A DNA stretch of 64,000 nt from Vibrio aestuarianus (GCF_012395185.1 NZ_JAAZTU010000008.1:62001-126000); one strand, 5' to 3'. Counted from the first letter of the stretch, positions 40,025 to 49,572 are shown. Numbers and translations: made by a program. The notes: generated from the sequence alone by a model not told the origin.

Positions 40025-41740
40025 TTAGGCAAGTTGAGATTTGATAAACTCAACCGCACCATCCATCGCAATGGCAGATTTCTCGCCCGTACGGCGATGT
40101 TTGTATTCGAAGTTGCCTTCGTCCATGCTGCGGTCACCAATAATGATGGTATGAGGAACACCGATCAATTCCATGTCCGAGAACATCACGCCAGGGCGTT
40201 CTTTACGATCATCAAACAATACTTCAATCCCTGCCGCTGACAGTTCTGCATATAGTTTTTCAGCCGCTTGTTGAACTCGCTCAGACTTGTGCATGTTCAT
40301 TGGTACGATCGCGACTTGGAAAGGTGCGATCGCATCAGGCCAGATAATGCCGAATTTGTCGTTGTTCTGCTCAATAGCAGCAGCAACAACACGTGAAACA
40401 CCGATACCGTAACAGCCCATTTCTAGGATGACATTCTTACCGTTTGAATCTAGTACGCCACAGTTCATCTTCTCAGAGTAGTTAGTACCTAACTGGAAGA
40501 TATGACCGACTTCGATACCACGTTTTAGCAAGATGGTGCCTTGGCCACATGGGCTTGGGTCGCCTTCAACAACGTTACGTAAGTCTTCGACTTGGCCTAG
40601 TTCGGCGTCACGACCCCAGTTAATCCCGAAGTAGTGTTTACCGTCTACGTTAGCACCTGCGCCAAAGTCGCTCATTACCGCTACAGTACGGTCAACAATA
40701 AATGGCAGCTCTAAACCTACAGGGCCTAAAGAGCCAGGGCCTGCACCGATCAATGCACGGATCTCTTCTTCTGTTGCCATTTCCAAAGGAGAGGCGACTT
40801 CGGCTAAGTTTTCCGCTTTAACTTCATTAAGCTCGTGATCGCCACGGATGATTAATGCGATGATGTCGGCATCGATTTCATCTGACGCTTTAACGAATAA
40901 CGTTTTTACTGTTTTTTCGATAGCAAGGCCGTGCTGTTCAACAAGCTCTGCAATTGTCTTAGCATTTGGAGTGTCTACTAATTGCATCTCTTGCGTTGGA
41001 GCGGCACGTTCAATGGCTGGTGCAATTGCTTCTGCTTTTTCGATGTTCGCTGCGTAGTCAGACTCGGTTGAGAAGGCGATGAGGTCTTCGCCGCTTTCTG
41101 CCAGTACGTGGAACTCTTGAGAGCCGCTACCGCCAATAGCACCGCTATCAGCCAGTACTGCGCGGTAATCAAGCCCCATGCGGTCGAATGCTTTGCAGTA
41201 AGCATCAAGCATGATGTCATACGATTTTTGCAGTCCGTCTTTGTCGATGTCGAAGCTGTATGCATCCATCATCGAGAATTCACGTGCGCGCATCACACCA
41301 AAACGTGGGCGTCTTTCATCACGGAATTTTGTTTGGATCTGGTACAGGTTCAGTGGCAGCTGTTTGTATGAATTAACTTCATTACGCACAAGGCTGGTGA
41401 TCACTTCTTCAGCTGTCGGACTAAGTACAAACGGGCGAGTATGGCGGTCAGTAAAACGAAGTAGCTCAGCGCCCATTTTTTCAGAGCGGCCTGTCTCTTC
41501 CCATAGTTCAAACGGCTGAACAACGGGCATCAAGGTTTCAATCGCACCTGCATTGTCGATCTCTTGACGAACGATGTTTTCGACTTTACGCAGCACACGT
41601 AGACCAGTAGGTAGCCAAGTATATAAACCTGAAGCTAGCTTACGGATCATACCTGCACGTAGCATTAGCTGGTGGCTAATGACTTCTGCGTCGTTTGGGG
41701 TCTCCTTCAAGGTTGAAAGAAGATATTTACTGGTACGCAT
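40025..41740 (-). CDS. proS: Prolyl-tRNA synthetase
   Basis: A 571-residue class II synthetase of the bacterial type. Motif 2 region [26 protein letters not shown] and motif 3 [20 protein letters not shown]; between them an inserted editing domain (INS, residues about 225-405) that clears Ala-tRNA-Pro. A C-terminal anticodon-binding domain ends the protein ([22 protein letters not shown]). Immediately downstream of trmO in the same orientation, as in E. coli. Confidence 0.98.
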   Translation of the reverse strand: MRTSKYLLSTLKETPNDAEVISHQLMLRAGMIRKLASGLYTWLPTGLRVLRKVENIVRQEIDNAGAIETLMPVVQPFELWEETGRSEKMGAELLRFTDRHTRPFVLSPTAEEVITSLVRNEVNSYKQLPLNLYQIQTKFRDERRPRFGVMRAREFSMMDAYSFDIDKDGLQKSYDIMLDAYCKAFDRMGLDYRAVLADSGAIGGSGSQEFHVLAESGEDLIAFSTESDYAANIEKAEAIAPAIERAAPTQEMQLVDTPNAKTIAELVEQHGLAIEKTVKTLFVKASDEIDADIIALIIRGDHELNEVKAENLAEVASPLEMATEEEIRALIGAGPGSLGPVGLELPFIVDRTVAVMSDFGAGANVDGKHYFGINWGRDAELGQVEDLRNVVEGDPSPCGQGTILLKRGIEVGHIFQLGTNYSEKMNCGVLDSNGKNVILEMGCYGIGVSRVVAAAIEQNNDKFGIIWPDAIAPFQVAIVPMNMHKSERVQQAAEKLYAELSAAGIEVLFDDRKERPGVMFSDMELIGVPHTIIIGDRSMDEGNFEYKHRRTGEKSAIAMDGAVEFIKSQLA

Positions 41741-41863
41741 TAATTATATCCGTCCATCATAAATTAACTGCTTTGTTTGGTTGGAAAAACCAAGCTCTGC
41801 ATAGGGATACCCCAGAAAAGGGGATTCGGTTTAGCCGTGTATAATATCAGCCAATCGCCTTTG

Positions 41864-42568
41864 TCAAAAGTGTTCTATTGCGGTTACTGACACTAAGTTG
41901 TTTGTGATGGTGAATTTTACGTTCAGATCGAACAGATTTACCGCATATTCTTTGTCATCTTGCTTGTTTTTTTTATAAGCGGGGCGAGGATCTTGCGAGA
42001 GCACTTGCTCAATGACCGCCTTGACCATGTGATAGTTTGAGTGTTTTTCAAGTACTACCGATGCGGGTGTGCTAAAAGTGACGTTGATTTTATCGGGCGC
42101 TTTTTCTGCATAACCACCCACCGCGTTCTCAATCGAGTCAGAATAGGGAATATACGGTTTGATATCGATAATTGGCGTGCCATCGACTAAATCAACACTG
42201 CCTAATTCAAGGTAAACATGTTCACCTTGTTTAATCACACCTTTTAGCTCAACCGCGGACATACCAATACCATTGGGTCGAAAGGTCGCTCGCGAAGCAA
42301 AAACTCCCATCCGTTCATTGCCCCCTAATCGTGGCGGGCGTACGGTTGGTTTCCATCCTGCGTCTAAATTCCGATCAAACAAGAACAGGAGCCAAATATG
42401 GCTGAATTGCTCAATTCCTCTTACGGCCTCTAAGCAGTTAGCATCGCCCGTTAGCTTAACTCTGGCGGTGGCACTAGGCACCAAGCGCGGCTGACGAGGA
42501 ACTGCAAATTTTTCTTTATACGGGCTTTCGATTATGCCAATTGGGTCGATGGTATACATGCAAGTCAT
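41864..42568 (-). CDS. trmO: tRNA (adenine37-N6)-methyltransferase TrmO
   Basis: A 234-residue enzyme that methylates t6A37 in tRNA-Thr (older names YaeB, TsaA). Signatures: IGIIESPYKEKFAVPRQPRLV, FSHIWLLFLFDRN, TVRPPRLGGNERMGVFASRATFRPNGIGMS in pieces, and LVDGTPIIDIKPY. The C terminus has QDPRPAY. The start may be the ATG at 42568 or the ATG at 42559, three codons later; neither has a strong ribosome site. Adjacent to proS as in E. coli. Confidence 0.94.
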   Translation of the reverse strand: MTCMYTIDPIGIIESPYKEKFAVPRQPRLVPSATARVKLTGDANCLEAVRGIEQFSHIWLLFLFDRNLDAGWKPTVRPPRLGGNERMGVFASRATFRPNGIGMSAVELKGVIKQGEHVYLELGSVDLVDGTPIIDIKPYIPYSDSIENAVGGYAEKAPDKINVTFSTPASVVLEKHSNYHMVKAVIEQVLSQDPRPAYKKNKQDDKEYAVNLFDLNVKFTITNNLVSVTAIEHF

Positions 42569-42623
42569 TCACGTTTGTTTGAATAGAAGAAGAAAATATC
42601 ACATTTGTACTTGCATTTCTTGT

Positions 42624-42664
42624 TGATAATCATTATTAATTAAAATGTTATAACATAACAATTG
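42624..42664 (+). promoter_or_regulatory. Zur-type and Fur-like boxes upstream of L36 paralogue
   Basis: AAAATGTTATAACATAAC at 42642-42659 matches the Zur consensus GNAATGTTATANNATAACANNNC well. Just before it, GATAATCATTAT (42624-42635) resembles half of a Fur box. The gene downstream is a zinc-independent L36 form that is Zur-repressed in other bacteria, which supports the Zur call. Fur involvement is less certain. Confidence 0.75.
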
Positions 42665-42767
42665 ATACTCAGTGCCAGTTATCCATATCGTTCAGCCATA
42701 AAGCGTTTTAGGTTAAGAAAATAAATGGTTGATAAAACGAGTTCGTTCACAAAGTAAGGAATCCATA

Positions 42768-42893
42768 ATGAAAGTTCTAAGTTCACTCAAAAGTGCAAAA
42801 TCGCGTCATCCTGATTGTCAAATTGTACGCCGTCGTGGTCGTATGTACGTCATTTGTAAATCGAACCCACGATTTAAAGCAGTGCAACGTTAG
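42768..42893 (+). CDS. rpmJ2: Ribosomal protein L36, type B (zinc-independent)
   Basis: A 41-residue ribosomal protein L36 paralogue of the YkgO type ([20 protein letters not shown], then [19 protein letters not shown]). The zinc ribbon C-C-C-H set of the standard L36 is incomplete, consistent with the zinc-free form that replaces L36 under zinc starvation. TAAGGA sits seven bases before the ATG. A Zur-type box lies about 100 bases upstream. Its usual partner, an L31 paralogue, is not adjacent. Confidence 0.92.
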   Translation: MKVLSSLKSAKSRHPDCQIVRRRGRMYVICKSNPRFKAVQR

Positions 42894-43132
42894 CGTGTAT
42901 TGACGGCCGTATTTTTTCAGCATGTGATTGGTGCTGGTTATCCATTTGTTTGTATTTATATATATTGGTTGTTGAATTATCTGAAAATTGACGTGAAAAT
43001 AGTTAATGTAGGTGGTTTTGTAAACTTTTGTAACACCTTCAATTTCAATTGCGCGCTTCTCTCGAGTAATCTTCTGCGGCTTTTTGATGTTTTTATCATG
43101 AAAGCACAGGGATAACTACAAGGAGGGAACTG

Positions 43133-44719
43133 ATGAGCTCATCAGCTTCAATTAAGCAAAATGCGCCTAAGAAACCGTTATTTACTCGTTTCTTGGATAG
43201 CGTCGAATATTTGGGGAATTTATTACCTCATCCAATCACTTTATTTGCCATTTTTTGTGTGGCAATACTTATCTCGTCAGGTGTCGCAGGATACTTTGGT
43301 GTTTCGGTTGTTGACCCTCGCCCAGAAGGTGCAGCGGGTCGAGCGGCTGATGGTATGATTCATGTGGTGAGTCTTTTTAATGCTGAAGGCTTACAACTGA
43401 TCGTGACTAACTTAGTTAAAAACTTTGTTGGCTTTGCTCCTTTAGGCACGGTATTGGTGGCTATGCTAGGTGTTGCGATTGCGGAGTATTCAGGTCTATT
43501 GTCTGCTGCAATGCGTGGTTTGGTGATGGGTGCTTCGAAGCGTATGGTAACCGTCACAGTTGTCTTCGCTGGTATTATTTCAAACACTGCATCTGAGTTA
43601 GGTTACGTGGTGTTAATTCCACTTGCAGCGATGCTTTTCCATTCTTTAGGTCGTCACCCATTAGCGGGCCTTGCGGCTGCTTTTGCGGGTGTTTCCGGTG
43701 GATATTCAGCTAACTTGCTGATTGGTACTGTGGATCCGCTGCTGTCAGGTATTACTGAAACCGCTGCACAAATGATAGATCCAAATTATTCAGTTGGCCC
43801 TGAAGTAAACTGGTATTTCATGTTTGTTTCTACCTTTTTTATTGCAGGTATGGGTGCTTTTGTTACTGAAAAAATCGTTGAACCCAAGCTTGGAAAATAC
43901 AGTGATGAAGAAGCCTCAGAAGATCTTACACAAGATAAAATGGGCGCTTTGACTGCTGTAGAGAAGAAAGGGCTCAAGCTGGCGGGTATCGCGGTATTGG
44001 TTGTCAGCGCTATTTTGGCTTGGACAATTGTCCCTGCTGATGGCGTGCTGCGTTCTGCTGCGGGGACGGTTTCTGGCTCTCCATTTTTGAAGAGTATCGT
44101 GGCGTTTATCTTTGTTTTCTTCGCGATTCCAGGCTTTGTATATGGCAAGGTCGTTGGCACCATGAAGAATGATCGTGATGTCATTGATGCAATGTCTAAA
44201 TCGATGTCTTCAATGGGCATGTACATCGTGTTGGTATTCTTTGCCGCGCAGTTTGTTGCTTTCTTTAAATGGACCAACTTTGGTCAAGTATTTGCCGTCG
44301 CAGGTGCTGACTTCTTACAAAATATTGGCCTGACTGGACCCATGCTGTTCTTTGCCTTTATTTTGATGTGTGGCTTTATCAATTTAATGATTGGTTCGGC
44401 TTCTGCTCAGTGGGCGGTAACTGCGCCAATTTTTGTGCCTATGTTGATGTTAGTGGGTTACGCGCCAGAAACTATCCAAGCGGCGTATCGTATTGGTGAT
44501 TCAACTACCAATATTATTACCCCAATGATGAGCTACTTTGGTCTTATTTTGGCTGTCGCGACGCGTTACATGAAAAACTTGGGCATTGGTACTTTGATTG
44601 CCACCATGCTGCCATATTCAATCTGCTTTATGGTGGGTTGGAGCTTGCTGTTCTACATTTGGGTGTTCCTATTGGGCCTTCCTGTTGGACCTGGTGCGGC
44701 AACGTTTTATACCCCTTAA
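43133..44719 (+). CDS. AbgT-family transporter (second of two)
   Basis: A 528-residue paralogue of the AbgT protein at 26623, alignable throughout (for example FAGVSGGYSANLLIGTVDPL versus FAGVSGGFSANFIPSGIDPL, and NLMIGSASAQWAV versus NLLVGSASAKWAL). About 12 membrane segments. AAGGAGG precedes the ATG. The gap before it (239 bases) shows no other gene. Substrate unknown; aminobenzoyl-glutamate uptake or antimetabolite export are both known in the family. Confidence 0.9.
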   Translation: MSSSASIKQNAPKKPLFTRFLDSVEYLGNLLPHPITLFAIFCVAILISSGVAGYFGVSVVDPRPEGAAGRAADGMIHVVSLFNAEGLQLIVTNLVKNFVGFAPLGTVLVAMLGVAIAEYSGLLSAAMRGLVMGASKRMVTVTVVFAGIISNTASELGYVVLIPLAAMLFHSLGRHPLAGLAAAFAGVSGGYSANLLIGTVDPLLSGITETAAQMIDPNYSVGPEVNWYFMFVSTFFIAGMGAFVTEKIVEPKLGKYSDEEASEDLTQDKMGALTAVEKKGLKLAGIAVLVVSAILAWTIVPADGVLRSAAGTVSGSPFLKSIVAFIFVFFAIPGFVYGKVVGTMKNDRDVIDAMSKSMSSMGMYIVLVFFAAQFVAFFKWTNFGQVFAVAGADFLQNIGLTGPMLFFAFILMCGFINLMIGSASAQWAVTAPIFVPMLMLVGYAPETIQAAYRIGDSTTNIITPMMSYFGLILAVATRYMKNLGIGTLIATMLPYSICFMVGWSLLFYIWVFLLGLPVGPGAATFYTP

Positions 44720-44727
44720 CTCAATGT

Positions 44728-44759
44728 AAAAAAAACCTGCGATTATCGCAGGTTTTTTC
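44728..44759 (+). terminator. Terminator after second AbgT gene
   Basis: AAAACCTGCGA and TCGCAGGTTTT pair perfectly (11 bp, loop TTA) with A- and T-tracts on either side, so it can work in both directions. Confidence 0.92.
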
Positions 44760-44771
44760 TTTGAATGTATG

Positions 44772-44933
44772 ATACCAATCACAGTAAATAAGTGATCAGA
44801 AATAGCGCAGGAAAAAAGCTTGAGAACAAGGCGGAATTTTTCGATAAGTAGTTATTCTACAATCAAAAATTCTAACGCAGTTATCGAGATTTTTAACAAG
44901 CTAGGGTGATCAGTTATTTACTACGATTGGTAT
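44772..44933. repeat. Palindromic intergenic repeat (MITE-like)
   Basis: A 162-base element whose ends are inverted repeats: ATACCAATCACAGTAAATAA... at the left and its near-complement ending GATTGGTAT at the right (24 of 27 positions match). Such elements with ATACCAATC ends recur between genes in vibrios, to my knowledge. It sits between the abgT-type and yaiI genes. No coding content. Confidence 0.7.
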
Positions 44934-44936
44934 GAT

Positions 44937-45383
44937 TTATCGCTTGGCTAAAATACGGTCAAGGTGGTTCGCAAATTCACGTCTATCGGTTTGAGACAGC
45001 GCATTCGGTCCACCAGTTTGAATACCACTTGAGCGCATCGTTTCCATAAAATCACGAATGTTCAAGCGTGCTTTAATGGTATCTTTGGTGTAGAGCTCAC
45101 CCCGAGAACTTAACGCTAAACCACCTTTGGTGATGACTTCATCGGCGAGAGGGATATCGGAAGTGATAACTAAGTCTCCCACTTCAACTCGTCTTACGAT
45201 CTCATTATCGGCAATATCAAAACCGCTTGGAACTTGCAATGAATGAATGTTGGCACGCTTAGGGACTGGTACAACGTGGTTAGCGACAAATGTACATTCA
45301 ATCCCAGTTCTTTCAGCAGCTCGCACGATGGTTTCTCGAATCACTTTCGGACACGCATCGGCATCCACCCAAATTTTCATCAT
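44937..45383 (-). CDS. yaiI: YaiI/YqxD-family protein (DUF188)
   Basis: A 148-residue protein of the UPF0178 family, a PIN-like nuclease fold. Typical start [15 protein letters not shown], then [16 protein letters not shown] and the C-terminal [17 protein letters not shown]. Conserved aspartates suggest metal binding. Three bases downstream of the coiled-coil gene on the same strand, so probably an operon. Function unproven. Confidence 0.9.
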   Translation of the reverse strand: MMKIWVDADACPKVIRETIVRAAERTGIECTFVANHVVPVPKRANIHSLQVPSGFDIADNEIVRRVEVGDLVITSDIPLADEVITKGGLALSSRGELYTKDTIKARLNIRDFMETMRSSGIQTGGPNALSQTDRREFANHLDRILAKR

Positions 45384-45386
45384 TAT

Positions 45387-45677
45387 TTACTTCTCTTTAT
45401 CGGCTAATTGAGCTTCAAGTGTGGCGACTCTAGCTAAAAGCTCAGCCACTTGCGACTCTAATTTTGCCACTCTATCGCTATCACTCTGCTTGGTTGCCAC
45501 TTCAATCTTAGGAATGCGTTGTGCATTCTTCCAACTTTTGATTGCAGCAATAATCGCAGGCATCGGAATGGATGTGGTTAAACGAGCTTTAACCAGCGCA
45601 ACTGTTGGCTCTTTTCCTTGTTGATGTAAGCTTGCGAATACGGTTTCCAGTTCTTGCGAAACGTCTTTTGTGAGCAT
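45387..45677 (-). CDS. Small protein with helical N terminus and coiled-coil C terminus
   Basis: A 96-residue protein I do not recognise with certainty. The first 50 residues look like a small helical DNA-binding region (VALVKARLTTSIPMPAIIAAIKSW, reminiscent of KfrA-type N termini). The last 30 residues form a heptad-rich coiled coil (VAKLESQVAELLARVATLE). Probably dimeric. Upstream partner of yaiI. It starts with an ATG preceded by AAGGAC. Confidence 0.6.
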   Translation of the reverse strand: MLTKDVSQELETVFASLHQQGKEPTVALVKARLTTSIPMPAIIAAIKSWKNAQRIPKIEVATKQSDSDRVAKLESQVAELLARVATLEAQLADKEK

Positions 45678-45745
45678 ATTTTGTCCTTATCGTGGGTTGT
45701 GGCAATGTTACCTTTTATTTGAGCGTCGCAAAAGTAGCTAAGTGC

Positions 45746-45763
45746 TGTAAGAGATCGCTTACA
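45746..45763 (+). promoter_or_regulatory. VarA/GacA (UvrY) binding site
   Basis: TGTAAGAGATCGCTTACA is a perfect palindromic match to the GacA-box consensus TGTAAG-N6-CTTACA, about 110 bases before the likely -10 of the CsrB-type RNA. In vibrios the VarS/VarA two-component system activates Csr RNAs through such a site. Confidence 0.85.
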
Positions 45764-45883
45764 TTTAGTGTGAGAAATTACGTTTTCAAATGGATATTTA
45801 GCTATTTTTGTTTTGTTAAATAATTGAATTTAAATGGATTGGTGTTTTTTTGTTTAGGTTTTTTAAAAATATATAGTTAGGCG

Positions 45884-46320
45884 AGCATTGTTTCTCTTTG
45901 GTAAACGGGTAAATTTAACTTCGTCGAAGGGAGTTTGACGCAGAATAGGAAAGCATCAGGGAACGATGTACTTCAGGATGAAGATCAGTTACTAAGGATA
46001 AGTAACCGAGCAGGATGCTGGACGAATATGGATATGACAATCTACAGGGTGTAGATTGCAATGGATTGATTAGGAACGCCTCTAGCTTGAGGTAGGACGA
46101 ACATCAGGATGATGTCAGGGACACCGCTCAAGGAACAAGTGATGTGTGCTTGCTAGGACAGTAAGTGCTCAGGAAGAATAGGACACCGCTAGGACGGCGA
46201 AGCAGGATACGCTGAGGAATTCAGCCACTATTATGGATGATGCATGGAGCAGATATTAGTAGCCGGACTGCTGCGAGTAAGATCATAAGCCTCGACACCT
46301 ATGTGTTGAGGCTTTTCTTA
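45884..46320 (+). ncRNA. csrB: CsrB-family regulatory RNA
   Basis: An untranslated region of about 437 nt, rich in GGA motifs: I count about 23 (for example CAGGATG, TAGGACG, AAGGATA, CAGGAAG), many in short hairpin loops such as ATCAGGATGAT. These bind and sequester the translational regulator CsrA. It ends in a terminator, AAGCCTCGACAC...GTTGAGGCTTTTC, at 46287-46317. The 5' end is estimated from a TATAGT -10 at 45872. A VarA/GacA box lies upstream. Which of the vibrio paralogues (csrB, csrC, csrD) this is cannot be decided. Confidence 0.9.
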
Positions 46321-46496
46321 TACATGTGATACGGCATCAAAAACGATTACTCTTATAGATACATCATAATAATAACGATTAAAAAATAATCTAGATCAAT
46401 TACTTCATCGTCCGCTTGGTTTAATTTTCGGCTTCTTTTGCAAAGTATCAATATCGATAACTTCCGATGCTATTTTGCTGCTAACAAGGATTGTAC

Positions 46497-47003
46497 GTGA
46501 CGACCGCAACCCGAAGGACACTACTTCTTCCCTATACAGATTCCTTAGAATCTGATTTTTTGATGCTTAATTGTTGTGCTAAAAACCGAGCTCAGATGAA
46601 CGGTCCTAAAACTGTAGCTTCCGCTAAGCAACTTTTCCAACGTGTTTTACATGATCCCAATTTATATGCGATGGCGGTGCTTGATGGCTACAACCGTGAA
46701 TATATGGGTCACATATTTGTTGAGTTAGAAGAGGGTGGCGCGGAGCTTGGGTTTCTTTTTGACAAAATGTACTGGGGCAAAGGTATTGCCACTGAGGCAT
46801 TGAAAGCGTTTGTTCCTACCGCATGTCATCAGTTACAGCTCAGTCGGCTAAAAGCGATGGTCAATATTGACCATCGCGCATCGATTGAGGTATTGAAAAA
46901 AATCGGCTTTACATTGAAGGGTGAAAAAGAAGATATTTTTGGCCCTTATTTTGTTTTTGAATTTACATCCGATGTGGCGGTAAATGAAAGGCTGATGGTG
47001 TAA
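46497..47003 (+). CDS. GNAT-family N-acetyltransferase
   Basis: A 168-residue acetyltransferase of the RimJ/RimL type. MGHIFVELEEGGAELGFLF, the acetyl-CoA motif MYWGKGIATEALKAFV and NIDHRASIEVLKKIGFTLKG are typical. The start is GTG at 46497 with AAGGA six bases before; a TTG two codons upstream lies too close to it. The substrate (protein N terminus, spermidine or other) is unknown. Its 3' end overlaps the convergent DUF3301 gene by 41 bases. Confidence 0.85.
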   Translation: MTTATRRTLLLPYTDSLESDFLMLNCCAKNRAQMNGPKTVASAKQLFQRVLHDPNLYAMAVLDGYNREYMGHIFVELEEGGAELGFLFDKMYWGKGIATEALKAFVPTACHQLQLSRLKAMVNIDHRASIEVLKKIGFTLKGEKEDIFGPYFVFEFTSDVAVNERLMV

Positions 47004-47268
47004 AACCAAACATCTTCAGTTCACCTTGATAACAGTCATCGCCTAATGCTGAAAACTCAAATAAATATACCGTATGCCAACGCCAGACTCCTTCTGGCGT
47101 TTTTAGTTTGTGGCGACCAAAAGCGACACTCACAAGTTGCAAGTCGAGTTGTTTACATTTTCGGCTGATCGCTTCTTTGGCTAGCTCCGCTTGGCGGCGC
47201 TGTTGCCAAAATAAAAAACAACCAAAACTGAGTAATACTATCGCCAATAAATCGCTTAGCATGAACAT
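46963..47268 (-). CDS. DUF3301-family protein
   Basis: A 101-residue protein with one N-terminal membrane segment (LLAIVLLSFGCFLFW) and a basic cytoplasmic part ending VYLFEFSALGDDCYQGELKMFG. It matches the DUF3301 family of gamma-proteobacteria. Four bases downstream of the DUF3549 gene, a conserved pairing in vibrios. Function unknown. Confidence 0.82.
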   Translation of the reverse strand: MFMLSDLLAIVLLSFGCFLFWQQRRQAELAKEAISRKCKQLDLQLVSVAFGRHKLKTPEGVWRWHTVYLFEFSALGDDCYQGELKMFGFTPSAFHLPPHRM

Positions 47269-47272
47269 ACCT

Positions 47273-48313
47273 TTACTGAGCCTTCGTTGCTTGTTGCAGA
47301 AGAATTAAGGCGTTCGCTAACTCTTCTGTCGGGCTGGAGTGAAGTAAAGGTAACAGTACCATTCTCAACTCAGGAAGCATCACCAAGTCTGCAAACAGTT
47401 GGTTGAACAGTGCTTGATTTCCCGTTTGAGCCAAACGCAGTAAAAATTGCTGCGCAATGTTAGGGTCTTGAAGTACTTGCCATGCGCGCCCAGCAATACC
47501 AATTAGAACCTCCTGATGACTCAAGCGGGGACTGCGCAAGATAGCATTCACCGTTGTTTGTAAGGTTTTATTATCCGCACCAGATAAAGCCCGCACTAAC
47601 GCAGAGAGTAAGAACAGATCGGGTTCGGCATGGTTAATTTGTTGCTCTGCCATTTCAGCAACACGTTGTGCAAGTTTTTCTGGCAGTTCGGTGTGCTCTA
47701 ATGCCCCCAATAAGGCATACAGCGGTTGTGATGGTAATGCCGTTATCGCTTTACGCACTAATACGCCATTTTGCTCTTTGTTTAAGCGTGCGCAAATATC
47801 GGTAATGCCTTGTAAGCCAACCGTCTGCCAATTATCCCAGCCAAGGTCTCCGCTAAAGTAATGTTGAGCGTGTTCATAATATTGGCTAGCTGCTAAAGCT
47901 AATTGAGAACGAATCTGGCTATGAAAGATAGCCATTTTGTCTTCTGAGGGTTTGAATGTGTAAGGGTTGTTGGCTAATTTTTGTTGTTGATCTTCGCTGA
48001 GATCTCCTTGTAGCCGAGAGCCCATCGCTTCAAGCACGTACTTAATGAAATTGCCAATGTCAGTTTGTTTCAGTAACCCACGCTCGTCTAAAGCAAACTT
48101 TAAAAACCAGATCCAAGGCTGTTTTTCTTCATTCCAATAAGCAATGGCCAAATGTGCATGGCGCTGAAGTGGATAGGGGTATGGTTGTTGGCCTTTTTCT
48201 ACCAACTCAAATTGCGTATTATCGATGTTTTTGATGCGGCGACCCAAATCAAACACTCGGTATTGATTGCCACTATTTTTGAGCAGTTGAGTTAGGGTAT
48301 GAATGGTGTCCAT
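47273..48313 (-). CDS. DUF3549-family protein
   Basis: A 346-residue, mostly helical protein of the DUF3549 family: MDTIHTLTQLLKNSGNQYRVFDLGRRI at the start and a segment WIWFLKFALDERGLLKQTDIGNF. I start it at the ATG 48313 (GAGGA upstream); ATG at 48361 would add 16 untypical residues. No catalytic motif is visible. Operon with the DUF3301 gene, divergent from yqcC-truC. Function unknown. Confidence 0.82.
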   Translation of the reverse strand: MDTIHTLTQLLKNSGNQYRVFDLGRRIKNIDNTQFELVEKGQQPYPYPLQRHAHLAIAYWNEEKQPWIWFLKFALDERGLLKQTDIGNFIKYVLEAMGSRLQGDLSEDQQQKLANNPYTFKPSEDKMAIFHSQIRSQLALAASQYYEHAQHYFSGDLGWDNWQTVGLQGITDICARLNKEQNGVLVRKAITALPSQPLYALLGALEHTELPEKLAQRVAEMAEQQINHAEPDLFLLSALVRALSGADNKTLQTTVNAILRSPRLSHQEVLIGIAGRAWQVLQDPNIAQQFLLRLAQTGNQALFNQLFADLVMLPELRMVLLPLLHSSPTEELANALILLQQATKAQ

Positions 48314-48431
48314 GACTATTGGGTCCTCATCATCGGCTTTGAACTTGCCTTTTGTAATCACTTTGTTGTGACAATAAATGGTACTCTATGGCCAATTTTC
48401 AAGGTCACAGAGTGAATTAACGCGGTAAATA

Positions 48432-48752
48432 ATGACAATAAATACAGAACTTGCCAGAGCATTAACACAATTAGAAACAGAATTGCGTCAATGTGGTGTG
48501 TGGCAACCACAATCACCTTCACGAGAGGCATTAATGAGTAACGAGCCTTTTGCGATTGATACTTTAGCACCAGAACAGTGGTTGCAATGGGTGTTTATTC
48601 CGAAAATGTCGGCGTTACTTGAGCAGCAAGCAACGCTGCCAAGTGATTTTTCTATTGCGCCTTATTTTGAAGAAACTTGGAAGCACCAGCCTGAATTCTC
48701 TGAGGTGATTGCTTTGGTCACGTATATCGATGAGGTGTGTAAAGCGTGTTAG
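48432..48752 (+). CDS. yqcC: YqcC-family protein (DUF446)
   Basis: A 106-residue protein of the YqcC/DUF446 family: LTQLETELRQCGVWQ, EQWLQWVFIPKMSALLE and the end VTYIDEVCKAC. It overlaps the truC start by 7 bases, the same gene pair as in E. coli. Function unknown. Confidence 0.88.
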   Translation: MTINTELARALTQLETELRQCGVWQPQSPSREALMSNEPFAIDTLAPEQWLQWVFIPKMSALLEQQATLPSDFSIAPYFEETWKHQPEFSEVIALVTYIDEVCKAC

Positions 48753-49462
48753 AGATTATCTATCAAGACGAGTATTTGGTTGCCGTGAATAAACCTGCGG
48801 GGATGTTAGTTCACCGCTCGTGGCTCGATAAGCATGAAACACAATTTGTCATGCAGACGCTACGCGATCAAATTGGTCAACATGTTTTTCCTTTGCATCG
48901 TTTAGATCGCCCAACCTCTGGTGTATTGGTCTTTGCGCTCTCAAGTGAGGTTGCCTCACAAGTGATGCCAATGTTTGCCAATCATGAGATGGAAAAAACC
49001 TATCATGCTATCGTACGGGGTTGGATTGAAGAGGGCGATGTATTGGATTACCCGCTCAAAGTTGAGTTGGACAAAATCGCTGATAAATTTGCTAAGCAAG
49101 ATAAAGAAGCCCAAGAAGCAATTACTGCTTATCAACCTATAGCTAGTATTGAAGTGCCTTATTCTACTGGGCGTTTTCCAACCAGTCGTTATTGTTTGCT
49201 AGAAATGAAGCCGAAAACAGGACGTAAGCATCAACTGCGTCGTCATATGCACCATTTGAGTCACCCTATCATTGGCGACACTACTCATGGTGATGGTAAG
49301 CATAATCGTTTATTTCGAGAGCATTATGATGCGCAGCGACTCATGCTTCATGCATCTGAACTGTGTTTTACTCACCCCTTTACGGGGGAAGCATTAGTGC
49401 TTAAAGCGAACTTTGATGAAGTCTGGCAGCGGTTATTGACTGAATTCGAGTGGTCACTGTAA
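48746..49462 (+). CDS. truC: tRNA pseudouridine-65 synthase TruC
   Basis: A 238-residue RluA-family pseudouridine synthase that modifies U65 of certain tRNAs. Start MLEIIYQDEYLVAVNKPAGM, the catalytic motif HRLDRPTSGVLVF with the essential aspartate, and KTGRKHQLRRHMHHLSHPIIGD. The start is GTG, within the end of yqcC. Intact. Confidence 0.95.
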   Translation: MLEIIYQDEYLVAVNKPAGMLVHRSWLDKHETQFVMQTLRDQIGQHVFPLHRLDRPTSGVLVFALSSEVASQVMPMFANHEMEKTYHAIVRGWIEEGDVLDYPLKVELDKIADKFAKQDKEAQEAITAYQPIASIEVPYSTGRFPTSRYCLLEMKPKTGRKHQLRRHMHHLSHPIIGDTTHGDGKHNRLFREHYDAQRLMLHASELCFTHPFTGEALVLKANFDEVWQRLLTEFEWSL

Positions 49463-49473
49463 GTTTTAAAAGA

Positions 49474-49497
49474 AAGCCCTCGCATTGGCGAGGGCTT
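49474..49497. terminator. Terminator between truC and dxs
   Basis: AAGCCCTCGC and GCGAGGGCTT pair perfectly around ATTG. On the minus strand the stem is followed by TTCTTTTAAA, so it may also serve dxs read-through, though its distance from dxs favours truC. Confidence 0.75.
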
Positions 49498-49572
49498 CTA
49501 CAACTTTTAGCGGGTTCTGTACAGTTTAATCTGATGTTATTCAGAGAGCTATTACGGCTCATTCAACGACAG

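Noticed and set aside
42900..43115. 71-codon frame between the L36 gene and the second AbgT gene
   Set aside because: Low-complexity, no ribosome site, overlaps likely promoter and leader region.
45910..46280. Repeated CAGGAT/TAGGAC units considered as a CRISPR or tandem repeat
   Set aside because: Spacing is irregular and units are 6-7 bases; the GGA loops, terminator and VarA box identify a CsrB-type RNA instead.
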